Positions 1-5,567 are shown, counted from the stretch's first letter. The stretch: 5,567 nt of DNA from DASQFI01 sp035633215 (GCA_035633215.1 DASQFI010000019.1:1-5567), one strand, 5' to 3'. The notes: a model not told the origin generated them from the letters alone. Made by a program: numbers and translations.

Positions 1-912
1 CCCGGCGAGTCGCAGCGCACCGGCACAGTCACGATCTCCGGCGTGACCCTCAGCGTCGTCGAGGAAGGCCGGGCGCCCTGCACGTTCGACGTGTCGCCTC
101 AACAGCAGAACTTCGTCGCAAGCGGCGGGAACGGCACGGTCGCCGTGGTGGCCTCGTCAGGCTGCTCGTGGACGGCCACGACGACAACGGGGTGGCTCAC
201 GATCGTCTCCGGATCCCAAGGTCAGGGAAATGGGAGCGTGTCGTACTCGGCCGCTGCGAACAGCGCAACGGCAGCGAGGTCGGGATCGCTCACCGTCGCC
301 GGGGTGGAGGTGACCATCGCCCAGGCGGCGGCGGAGCCCCAGCCGCCGCCGCAGCCGACCGACTGCCAGTACAACGTCGGGCCGGTCGAGCTCCGCTTTC
401 ACTGGCACCAAACCGGAAGCGAAGTCGCGCTCGCCACGCAGTCGGGCTGCCGCTGGACCGTCGATTCGGACACGGCGTGGCTGAATCTGCTCAGCGCGCC
501 GGAAGGAACCGGATCGGAGAGGATTCGCTTCTCGATGAGTGTCTACACTGAAGAGTCGTCGAGAGCCGCGGCGCTGCGCGTCCGCTGGCCGACGCCCACC
601 GCCGGGCAGAACGTCTGGATCACCCAGGAAGGATGCCGATACGCGGTGTCCGTCACGACGCAGAGCTTCACAGCCGATGCCGGCAACGGCACGGTGTACG
701 TCTACGGCACCCCGATCTCGGTCAACTGCGCCATCGGATGCCCCTGGACGGCAACCTCTCAGGCGTCATGGATTCACATCGTGAGCGCGATGCCCCGCGC
801 GGGCGACGACCGGTTCATCTATCAGGTGGATGCGAACCCGGGCAGTCAGGAGCGGGTCGGCCAGATTCTCGTCGAGCACCGCATCGTGACCGTGAGACAG
901 GCGGGACGGTAA
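1..912 (+). CDS. BACON-repeat secreted protein, C-terminal part (5' truncated)
   Basis: The reading frame is open from the first base to TAA at 910-912, giving 303 visible residues; the true start lies left of the window. The first ~20 residues (GTVTISGVTLSVVEE) look like the last strands of another BACON repeat. Three full repeats follow, at about 79-333, 364-633 and 634-909. Each has the signature GC-x-W-T, then W-[LI]-x-[IL]-x-S, and ends with a strand such as VTIAQ, VWITQE or VTVRQ. A proline-rich linker (EPQPPPQPTD) separates the first two. BACON domains are Ig-like beta-sandwiches of secreted proteins, first proposed to bind carbohydrate or mucin, and are common as tandem C-terminal repeats in Acidobacteriota exoproteins. 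Each repeat starts with a cysteine and has another in the GCxW motif, which suggests an in-domain disulfide and export. No catalytic domain is visible, so the whole protein's function is unknown. A GTG at 43 is only an internal codon. Confidence 0.85.
   Translation, partial: PGESQRTGTVTISGVTLSVVEEGRAPCTFDVSPQQQNFVASGGNGTVAVVASSGCSWTATTTTGWLTIVSGSQGQGNGSVSYSAAANSATAARSGSLTVAGVEVTIAQAAAEPQPPPQPTDCQYNVGPVELRFHWHQTGSEVALATQSGCRWTVDSDTAWLNLLSAPEGTGSERIRFSMSVYTEESSRAAALRVRWPTPTAGQNVWITQEGCRYAVSVTTQSFTADAGNGTVYVYGTPISVNCAIGCPWTATSQASWIHIVSAMPRAGDDRFIYQVDANPGSQERVGQILVEHRIVTVRQAGR
79..909 (+). repeat. Three diverged BACON domain repeats (protein level)
   Basis: The units cover about 79-333, 364-633 and 634-909, roughly 85-92 residues each. 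Shared landmarks are an N-terminal Cys (CTFDV, CQYNV, CRYAV), a GNGTV or GSEVA turn before the second strand, the GCxWT motif, a W-hydrophobic strand ending in S, and a closing V-x-[IV]-x-Q strand. The third unit has an extra Cys (VNCAIGCPW). Similarity is clear in protein but not in DNA, so the duplication is old. Confidence 0.75.
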
Positions 913-1246
913 CGCGCCAACAACCCCGAGCTTGCTGAAACAGCGCGCGTTGCGCATCGGCTCGAGCCGCAGCACACGGCGTCGAAAGTCGTCTGGCGGC
1001 AGCTGGGATTGTCAAGAAGTACGGGTCGCACAGCTGCCGGTCAAGCCGCCCGCCGGGGTGAGCGACAGTCCCGTCAGCGCTCGCTGTCCAACGTACGGAT
1101 CCGATCTCCGGCCGTAGCGCGTACCTGCGACTGCCGAGGCGGCCACCGTTACAGCGCCGTTACTTGATATCCGTAAACTTGCCGGCCTCGCTTGATTGCG
1201 GCGAAGCATCGACGGTCCGCGCACCGACGAATGGTTCGTGCACTCC
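913..1246. other. Intergenic region without a convincing gene
   Basis: About 330 bp separate the BACON gene from the usp gene. Short open frames run through it on both strands, but their products are rich in Arg and Ser, have no recognisable motif and lack a ribosome binding site. I see no U-tract terminator after 912. The only patterned stretch is the direct repeat at 1146-1163. A TTGATA at 1164-1169 resembles a -35 box but has no good -10 partner. The region probably holds the promoter of the usp-oxidoreductase operon. Confidence 0.5.
1146..1163 (+). promoter_or_regulatory. Tandem CCGTTAC direct repeat upstream of usp
   Basis: CCGTTAC occurs at 1146-1152 and again at 1157-1163, so the starts are 11 bp apart, about one helical turn. 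A third imperfect copy, CCGTAAAC, begins at 1171. The array lies 80-100 bp upstream of the usp ATG, where an activator could bind the same DNA face twice. A role as an operator is inference; 7-bp repeats can arise by chance. Confidence 0.25.
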
Positions 1247-1737
1247 ATGATTCCTAAACACGTTCTGGTCGCCACCGATTTCAGCGAGCCATCCGACGCC
1301 TCTCCGCTACGGCCGAGCGTTTGCTCGGACCTTCGGCGCAACGCTCCACCTGATTCACGTCGCGGACAATGTCAGCCTCCGCTACGCGCAGGATGCCGCC
1401 GTGGCCCTGCCGCCGGAACTGCAAGCAGACCTCGAGAACACGGCCCAGATACAACTCGAACGCCTCCTCAGCGACGATGATCGGCGTGACCCTTCACGCC
1501 ATCGCCGTGCTGCGCACGTCGAACACGCCAGCCAAGAGCATCGTGGACTATGCGAAAGCGTCGGAGATCGATTTGATTGTGATGGGCACCCACGGCCGCG
1601 GGGCGCTCGCGCAGATGCTGCTTGGCAGTGTCGCCGATCGTGTCGTGCGCACGTCACCCTGTCCGGTGCTCGTCGTCCGGCATCTGGGGCGCGAGGCCCT
1701 GGCCCCAGCTTCGGCCGGCGCTATCGCGAAGGGGTAA
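1247..1737 (+). pseudogene. Universal stress protein (UspA family), two frameshifts
   Basis: The product starts MIPKHVLVATDFSEPSDA (1247-1300), the typical Usp first strand and loop. It continues one frame on from about 1302 (LRYGRAFARTFGATLHLIHV, then a helix to about LLSDDDRR at 1487). It finishes in the third frame from about 1486 (VTLHAIAVL through TAA at 1735-1737). The last part carries a complete ATP-binding signature G-2x-G-9x-G-S (GTHG, nine residues, GS) and the closing strand CPVLVVR. Adding two bases at each break gives DAALRYGR and DRRVTL, which match what the family has there, and yields a 164-residue protein of normal length. Usp proteins are small cytoplasmic alpha/beta-fold ATP-binding or signalling proteins induced by stress, starvation or hypoxia. 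As read, translation gives only a short nonfunctional product. The start lacks an obvious Shine-Dalgarno. The next gene begins 18 bp downstream, so the two were probably one operon. Sequencing error is the main alternative to real decay. Confidence 0.85.
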
Positions 1738-1755
1738 GGGTCCTGCTCCGAAGCC

Positions 1756-2806
1756 ATGAACGACGCGAAGCTTCTCATTATTGGCGGCGGACTCGCGGGG
1801 CTCTCGGCCGGCTGCTACGCACGCGCGAGCGGGTTCGATGTCACGATCGTCGAGCACAACCTCGCGCTCGGTGGCGTGTGCACTGCGTGGCACCGCGGCC
1901 CCTACGTGATCGACGGCTGCATCCATTGGCTTACGGGCGGACCGTTCCTGCGCCTCTACGAAGAGCTCGGCATCGTCCCGGCGGTAGCGCTGCGCCCGCT
2001 CGACGAATTCGCAACGTATCGCCACGCCCGCGACGGGTGGGAGGTGACGCTGCATCGTGACCTGCAACGGACGGCCGACGCACTTCGCGCATGGGCACCT
2101 GAGGATGCCGACGAGTTGGCACGTCTCGTCGAAGGCGCCCAGCGGATCGCCGAGCTTGACCCACACGTCGACCGGCCACCGGAGTTGGCGAGTACGAGCG
2201 ATCAATTGCGGCATGGAGCAGTGGCGGATGTTCCAGCCGATCGTGCTCGCCAGCTTCGGCGTGGCGCAATCGTTCGATACTCAGCCCTCCACGCTGCTCG
2301 TGGATGGGATCGACCCGCTCACGCTGGGCGGCTATCAGAACGAACACTTGTATCTGCGCATCTACAACGAAGATCCGTCGTTTGCACCGCCCGGGCATAC
2401 CGTGGTGCAAGCGATGCTGTCGACCGAGTACGACTGGTGGGCGACGCGTGGCGCGCAGTATCAGCGCGAGAAGGACCTCGCCGCCGATCGCGTACTCACG
2501 TGCCTCAATCGATACCTACCCGGCATGAAGGCTGGGACACAGATGGTCGATCTGGCGACGCCGCTCACGTACTGGCGCACCGCTCGCTCGTGGCGCGGCG
2601 CCTTCGAAGGATGGATTCCGACCTCCAACGCGTTCAAGCACGTGCCCAAGGAACTGCCAGGCCTGGAGCGGCTCTCCATGGCGGGACAGTGGGTCGAACC
2701 CGGCGGAGGCGTGCCTACGGCGGTCATGTCGGGTCGCCAGGTCGTCGAAATCATCTGCGCCGCCCTGCACTACGAGTTCACGGTTCCGCTCCAAGCCGCA
2801 TCGTGA
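1756..2806 (+). pseudogene. Phytoene-desaturase-like FAD/NAD(P) oxidoreductase, internal deletion and frameshift
   Basis: The N-terminal part (1756 to about 2211, 152 codons) has a Rossmann dinucleotide-binding motif at residues 10-15 (GGGLAG), the acidic E33 that binds the FAD ribose, and GGVCTAW soon after, as in COG1233 carotenoid-desaturase/retinol-saturase-type flavoproteins. The C-terminal part lies one frame on (about 2213-2803, 197 codons, TGA 2804-2806). It begins EQWRMFQPIVLASFGVA and ends with the family's FAD-contact block MAGQWVEPGGGVPTAVMSGR. Family members are usually near 500 residues; here both parts total about 350. The missing stretch is the middle substrate-binding region plus the strand that returns to the FAD fold. 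The join, near 2195-2225, therefore looks like a deletion of about 150 codons that also shifts the frame. The substrate cannot be told. It follows the broken usp by 18 bp and is convergent with the next gene. A misassembly that collapsed the middle is possible. Confidence 0.8.
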
Positions 2807-2851
2807 TCGCCCGCAGTCCGGTCCTGATTGTGCACGAGGGCAATGCCAAGA

Positions 2852-3271
2852 TCACTTGACGAGCAACACGGCGCTTGGCGCGAGGATTCCGAGCTTGTAG
2901 CTCATTGTTCCCATGCCGCCGTAGGGTCGCGATGGATCGACTGGATGCGATGCCAGGACGATGAGGTCGATGTCGTGTGAGCGAGCGAATCGCAGGACCT
3001 CCTCCGCCCGCCTGCCGTAGACGATAGCCACGTCCACGCGCCCACGTGCTGAAGGTGCGCGGGCGACGATCTCGTCCAGCTGCTTTCGCGCCAGTTCTTC
3101 CAGGTTCTGGTAGAACGACGAGAACTCCTCGAACTCGGCTCCGGCAATTGTCTCGATGACGTGGAGCACTGTGACGTGCGCCTCATCGCTCTCCGCGATG
3201 CGGCCAGCGACATCAAGTGCTTTCACCGTCCGATCGGTGAGGTCGGTCGGGACAAGAATTCGCCGAAACAT
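2852..3271 (-). CDS. Universal stress protein, non-canonical ATP-loop type
   Basis: The product has 139 residues, normal for a single-domain Usp. It starts MFRRILVPTDLTDRTVKALD, the usual first strand with its Asp and first helix, and contains VTVLHVIE, DVAIVYGRRAEEVLRFA and DIDLIVLASH, all standard Usp strands. The ATG at 3271 is chosen because the Usp fold begins exactly there and a GGGGGAG Shine-Dalgarno precedes it by 3 bases; the frame stays open upstream to 3544, but that part is not Usp-like. The last strands read GGMGTMSYKLGILAPSAVLLVK in place of the G-2x-G-9x-G-S/T loop, so ATP binding of the usual type is doubtful. I recall similar GTxSYK-type Usps from other phyla, so this looks like a subfamily rather than damage. 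It is divergent from the fused kinase at 3580 and shares its upstream region. It ends 45 bp from the stop of the broken oxidoreductase. Confidence 0.9.
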   Translation of the reverse strand: MFRRILVPTDLTDRTVKALDVAGRIAESDEAHVTVLHVIETIAGAEFEEFSSFYQNLEELARKQLDEIVARAPSARGRVDVAIVYGRRAEEVLRFARSHDIDLIVLASHPVDPSRPYGGMGTMSYKLGILAPSAVLLVK

Positions 3272-3386
3272 CGTCTCCCCCGAACGGATCTGAGCCACGA
3301 GTCGCGACCGGTCCGTCGGAACTTCGCGCCCGGGTCTTCGACAAGTATCCGTCAAACCTGCGCCCGACACGCATGCCGTAATCTTT

Positions 3387-3416
3387 CGAGGGAGTGCGGA
3401 ATAGTCCGCACCCTCG
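3387..3416. promoter_or_regulatory. Inverted repeat in divergent intergenic region
   Basis: CGAGGG (3387-3392) and TGCGGA (3395-3400) pair with TCCGCA (3405-3410) and CCCTCG (3411-3416) around an ATAG centre, giving 12 pairs with a 2-base bulge (AG, 3393-3394). No T-run follows on either strand, so a terminator is unlikely. It lies about 60 bp upstream of the candidate sigma-54 promoter and about 115 bp from the usp start, a place suited to a dimeric activator or repressor. The binding role is inference. Confidence 0.4.
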
Positions 3417-3461
3417 GTGACACTGCGCATGACAATGTCGCGCACCGTTGGCTGCTCCCGC

Positions 3462-3477
3462 CGGCACCTGGCTTGCT
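3462..3477 (+). promoter_or_regulatory. Candidate sigma-54 (-24/-12) promoter for the fused kinase gene
   Basis: The stretch CGGCACCTGGCTTGCT matches the consensus TGGCACG-N4-TTGCW at all positions except the first T and the G after CAC. The key GG (3463-3464) and GC (3475-3476) are exactly 12 bases apart. Transcription would start near 3488, leaving a leader of about 90 nt before the TTG start at 3580. I found no well-spaced sigma-70 boxes for this gene. Sigma-54 promoters need an enhancer-binding activator, for which the inverted repeat at 3387-3416 is a possible site. Confidence 0.4.
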
Positions 3478-3528
3478 GGCACAGGACGTATGTGGCGATC
3501 TGTCGTCGTGCGTACGTTGACTTGTTGG

Positions 3529-3547
3529 GCGGTGGAGCTGCCACCGC
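3529..3547 (+). other. GC-rich leader hairpin followed by a T-rich stretch
   Basis: GCGGTGG (3529-3535) pairs perfectly with CCACCGC (3541-3547) around a 5-base loop, and TTTCTATAT follows directly. This resembles a weak intrinsic terminator inside the presumed leader of the kinase gene and could act as an attenuator. The T-run is short and interrupted, so real termination is uncertain. Confidence 0.35.
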
Positions 3548-3568
3548 TTTCTATATCGGAGTAGAAAG
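3547..3568 (+). promoter_or_regulatory. Inverted repeat abutting the Shine-Dalgarno
   Basis: CTTTCTA (3547-3553) is the exact inverse of TAGAAAG (3562-3568) with 8 bases between. It begins on the last base of the preceding GC hairpin and ends 2 bases before GGAGG. It could be an operator half-site pair or an RNA stem that affects ribosome access. Confidence 0.3.
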
Positions 3569-3570
3569 GC

Positions 3571-3582
3571 GGAGGATCTTTG
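3571..3582 (+). promoter_or_regulatory. Shine-Dalgarno that decides a TTG start
   Basis: GGAGG (3571-3575) lies 4 bases before TTG at 3580-3582. It supports the rare TTG start over the in-frame ATG at 3643, because the residues between them (AVIEFLASPSTHGG) are typical of the family's N-terminus. Confidence 0.65.
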
Positions 3583-5151
3583 ATTACCGAGGATCAAACG
3601 GCGGTCATCGAGTTCCTTGCATCTCCATCCACGCACGGGGGTATGGCCGTTGAGCGCATCGACACGCATACGGCCATCGTGTTTCTTGTAGGCGCGCGCG
3701 CCTACAAGCTCAAACGTGCGGTTCTCTTCGACTATCTCGACTTCTCGACGTCTGAGCGGCGACGCGCGTTGTGCGACGCGGAAGTGCGGCTCAATAGGCG
3801 GACCGCCCCGGCTCTTTACCGCGGAGTGGTCGCCGTCACGCGCGAACCCGACGGATCGCTCGCGCTCGGCGGCGCAGGCACGCCGGTCGATTGGGTCGTC
3901 GATATGAACCGCTTCGAGCAGGAGGCGCTCTTCGATCGGCTCGCGGCGGCTGGACGGCTGGATCTCGAACTGATGCCGCCTCTCGCGACCGCTCTTGCGC
4001 AATTTCATACGGCCGCGGAGCACCGTGCGGATCACGGCGGGAAAGCGGGCATGTCATGGGTCATCGAAGGCAACGCCGCCGGATTCGCCGAGTACGGAAC
4101 AGGGTGTCTCGAACCCTCAGCGAGTTTCCGGGTTACCGATGACGCATGCGCTGAGCTCGAACGCCATGGCGGGCTGCTCGACGCGCGTCGGGACGCCGGG
4201 TTCGTGCGCCAATGCCATGGCGACTTGCACCTGCGCAACCTCGTCCTGCTCGATGGTCGTCCGACACTGTTCGATGGCGTCGAGTTCAAAGATGAGATTT
4301 CCTGCACGGATGTTCTGTACGACCTCGCGTTCCTGCTGATGGATCTCTGGCGTCGCCGCCTGCCCCGTCACGCCAATGCCGTGTGGAATCGCTACCTGGC
4401 GGAGACCGGAGATCTGGATGGTCTCTCCCTGTTGCCGCTGTTTCTCTCGTGTCGTGCGGCGGTCCGAGCCAAGACGAGCGCAACGGCAGCGCGGTTTCAG
4501 AATGATGTCCGCCGCCGGACCGAGCTTCAGGAACTGGCGCGAGAGTACCTCGCGATGGCGGAGGCTCTCCTACATCCCCCAGGTCCGCGTGTGATCGCAA
4601 TCGGTGGGCTGTCCGGATCGGGGAAGTCGACGCTGGCGCTTGACCTCGCGCCTTCCGTGCGTGCCGTGCCGGGCGCAGTGGTGCACCGCAGCGACGAGAT
4701 CCGCAAACGACTGTGCGGGGTGCCGCTGCTCGACCGCCTCGGTCCGGAGGGATACTCCTCGCAGATCACTGAGCGCGTTTACGCGACGTTGGCCGAGCGC
4801 GCGACACTGACGGTTCGGGGAGGGTACACCGCCATCGTCGATGCCGTGTATGCGCGGCCAGCGGATCGGCAGACCATCGAGCGCGTGGCGGCGGAGGCGT
4901 CAGTCCCCTTTGTCGGATTCTGGCTCGAGGCACCGGAATCGACGCTGATCGCGCGCACCGGACAGCGTCGAAACGACCCGTCTGACGCGGACGCGGCGGT
5001 CATCCGCATGCAGCGTGCTCAGGAAGCGGGAACCATCGGTTGGCATCGTTTCGATGCCTCTTTACCAGCCGAGCTCGTGTTGCAGAGCGCCACGACCTGC
5101 CTCCAGGACCCGAACCCCGCCACGACTCTGCGGAGCTTCGGCTGCGCCTGA
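3580..5151 (+). CDS. APH-like kinase fused to AAA/zeta-toxin-like P-loop kinase
   Basis: The 523-residue product matches the bifunctional 'aminoglycoside phosphotransferase/ATP-binding protein' architecture (COG2187 plus COG0645) and is full length. Residues 1 to about 330 form the APH-type fold: the nucleotide-binding lysines lie in YKLKRAV (K43, K45), the catalytic loop is HGDLHLRN (H213, D215, N220), and the metal-binding block is FDGVEF (D232) followed by DVLYDLAFLLMDL. Residues about 338-500 form a P-loop kinase: Walker A GLSGSGKST at 343-351 (K349), a substrate-type acid pair D372/E373 in HRSDEIRKRL, a second acid D421 in AIVDAVYARPADR, and a lid with arginines at 459 and 463-464. All key residues are present in both halves. 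The substrates of this family are unknown, and real aminoglycoside resistance is not implied. A Mycobacterium tuberculosis relative, Rv2004c, sits beside a usp gene in the hypoxia DosR regulon. Here too a usp is adjacent and divergent, which suggests a stress or dormancy role. The start is TTG. The gene stands alone, convergent to a damaged small gene. Confidence 0.92.
   Translation: MITEDQTAVIEFLASPSTHGGMAVERIDTHTAIVFLVGARAYKLKRAVLFDYLDFSTSERRRALCDAEVRLNRRTAPALYRGVVAVTREPDGSLALGGAGTPVDWVVDMNRFEQEALFDRLAAAGRLDLELMPPLATALAQFHTAAEHRADHGGKAGMSWVIEGNAAGFAEYGTGCLEPSASFRVTDDACAELERHGGLLDARRDAGFVRQCHGDLHLRNLVLLDGRPTLFDGVEFKDEISCTDVLYDLAFLLMDLWRRRLPRHANAVWNRYLAETGDLDGLSLLPLFLSCRAAVRAKTSATAARFQNDVRRRTELQELAREYLAMAEALLHPPGPRVIAIGGLSGSGKSTLALDLAPSVRAVPGAVVHRSDEIRKRLCGVPLLDRLGPEGYSSQITERVYATLAERATLTVRGGYTAIVDAVYARPADRQTIERVAAEASVPFVGFWLEAPESTLIARTGQRRNDPSDADAAVIRMQRAQEAGTIGWHRFDASLPAELVLQSATTCLQDPNPATTLRSFGCA
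3685..3708 (+). repeat. Perfect 24-bp palindrome inside the kinase gene
   Basis: CTTGTAGGCGCG (3685-3696) is followed directly by its exact reverse complement (3697-3708). It covers codons 36-43, encoding LVGARAYK, the conserved approach to the nucleotide-binding lysine. As RNA it would fold into a stem of about 10 pairs with a GCGC loop, about 105 nt after the start codon. The protein sequence explains part of it, but synonymous positions also fit the symmetry. Confidence 0.9.
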
Positions 5152-5200
5152 TCATGCTCCGGTCGGCCCTGTGAAGGATGTCTGAAGAACGGGCAACGGC

Positions 5201-5459
5201 TTACCGCGATCCTTGCGGGCGGCGGTACAACATGTAGCTGAAACGACCGTGCAGCCACGCCTCGCCAGCTGCGTCATCGTGCTTGGGGTCAATCGCTTCG
5301 TCGTGGACGTGCCTCGGCGGGTGCGTCCGCCAGACCTCTCTGGATCGCGACAATCGAGTTGACCGACAACACAAGGAGATACAGCGAGCCCTGGATGCCA
5401 GCGATTACGGCGATGATGAACCCCCACGGCTGCCGGGGGCCCAATGCCGGCCTGCACAT
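5201..5459 (-). pseudogene. Small membrane protein, probably frameshifted
   Basis: Read from ATG at 5459, the first frame gives a 56-residue product ending at TGA 5289-5291. Residues 12-40 (WGFIIAVIAGIQ, then GSLYLLVLSVNSIVAIQ) form a clear hydrophobic segment, long enough for one transmembrane helix, followed by a charged tail. In the next frame, about 5314-5201, the sequence reads HVHDEAIDPKHDDAAGEAWL and then HGRFSYMLYRRPQGSR with a TAA at 5201-5203. This looks like a natural cytoplasmic tail and has about three quarters G or C at third codon positions. One frame change near 5305-5315 would join them into a protein of about 83 residues. I do not recognise the family; the GxQGSLY segment faintly resembles small symporter subunits (DUF4212). 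The ATG has no good Shine-Dalgarno and lies only 36 bp from the divergent gene at 5496, so the true N-terminus may be lost or lie elsewhere. Confidence 0.45.
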
Positions 5460-5495
5460 GGCCGCGGAGTTGCTCTCAATAGCGGGGAGACGCTT

Positions 5496-5567
5496 ATGCC
5501 TCGCTCGACCCGTGTTGCTGTTCTCGGCATCGGCCTGATATCCGCCCTGTTCGGTGCGGCGTGCGGA
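5496..5567 (+). CDS. Exported protein, N-terminus only (3' truncated)
   Basis: Twenty-four codons are visible before the window ends. GGGGAGA at 5484-5490 lies 5 bases before the ATG. The residues form a typical signal peptide: a basic n-region (MPRSTR), a hydrophobic core (VAVLGIGLISALFGAA), then CG. The Cys could be a lipoprotein acylation site, but the lipobox is poor (G at -3), so a plain Sec signal is equally possible. No function can be read. Confidence 0.6.
   Translation, partial: MPRSTRVAVLGIGLISALFGAACG

Noticed and set aside
932..1117. Small open frame after the BACON gene
   Set aside because: It is Arg/Ser-rich with no ribosome binding site or motif. A faint resemblance of a neighbouring frame to a helix-turn-helix (WRQLGLSRST) was too weak to keep.
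1295..1490. Programmed ribosomal frameshifting in the usp gene
   Set aside because: No slippery sequence, internal Shine-Dalgarno or downstream structure is evident, two successive events would be needed, and the neighbouring gene is also damaged.
1654..2214. Long open frame on the minus strand (186 codons)
   Set aside because: It lies antisense to the usp end and the flavoprotein N-terminus, which have clear motifs; its product is Arg/Ala-rich with no recognisable domain.
3387..3416. Rho-independent terminator
   Set aside because: The stem is good, but neither strand has a T-run after it and no gene ends nearby.
3272..3544. N-terminal extension of the minus-strand Usp to 3544
   Set aside because: The Usp fold starts exactly at the ATG at 3271 with a Shine-Dalgarno; the extra residues resemble no Usp.
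3352..4035. Minus-strand open frame of 227 codons spanning the intergenic region and the kinase start
   Set aside because: It is antisense to the conserved APH domain and has no motif or ribosome binding site; it is a product of high GC content.
3580..4560. True aminoglycoside resistance gene
   Set aside because: Only the kinase fold is shared; the fusion to a P-loop kinase marks a different family of unknown substrate.
5152..5457. 101-codon minus-strand open frame
   Set aside because: Its product is low in hydrophobic pattern and rich in Thr, Arg and Cys; the two other minus frames over the same DNA look far more protein-like.

Overview
The window is GC-rich DNA with tightly packed genes. 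It carries BACON-repeat secreted protein sequence, two universal stress proteins (Usp), a phytoene-desaturase-like flavoprotein and an APH-AAA fusion kinase. This mix fits a soil or environmental bacterium, and Acidobacteriota (Vicinamibacteria-like) is my best guess. That placement is inference from gene content; no phylogenetic marker is present.

Layout. (1) 1-912 (+): C-terminal part of a secreted protein with three complete BACON-type beta-sandwich repeats; the gene enters from the left. (2) 913-1246: about 330 bp without a convincing gene, with a short tandem direct repeat (CCGTTAC twice, 11 bp apart) upstream of the next gene. (3) 1247-2806 (+): an apparent two-gene operon in which both genes are broken. 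The usp gene has two frameshifts. The FAD/NAD(P)-dependent oxidoreductase has lost roughly the middle third of its family's length and changes frame at the join. (4) 2852-3271 (-): a second, intact usp gene convergent to the operon. (5) 3272-3579: a divergent intergenic region with a near-consensus sigma-54 promoter, an inverted repeat upstream of it, and two tandem hairpins next to a strong Shine-Dalgarno. (6) 3580-5151 (+): an intact 523-residue aminoglycoside-phosphotransferase-like kinase fused to a P-loop kinase, with a perfect 24-bp palindrome inside the coding sequence. (7) 5201-5459 (-): a small membrane protein gene that appears frameshifted. (8) 5496-5567 (+): the start of an exported protein that leaves on the right.

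How it fits together. The core looks like a stress or dormancy locus: two Usp proteins, a fused kinase of a family often linked to Usp genes, and a redox flavoprotein. The kinase and the intact usp are transcribed divergently from a shared regulatory region. The damaged genes mean that either part of the locus is decaying or the assembly contains errors. Nothing here proves a new system. The most interesting items are the fused kinase with its regulatory region, the palindrome, and the clustered lesions.
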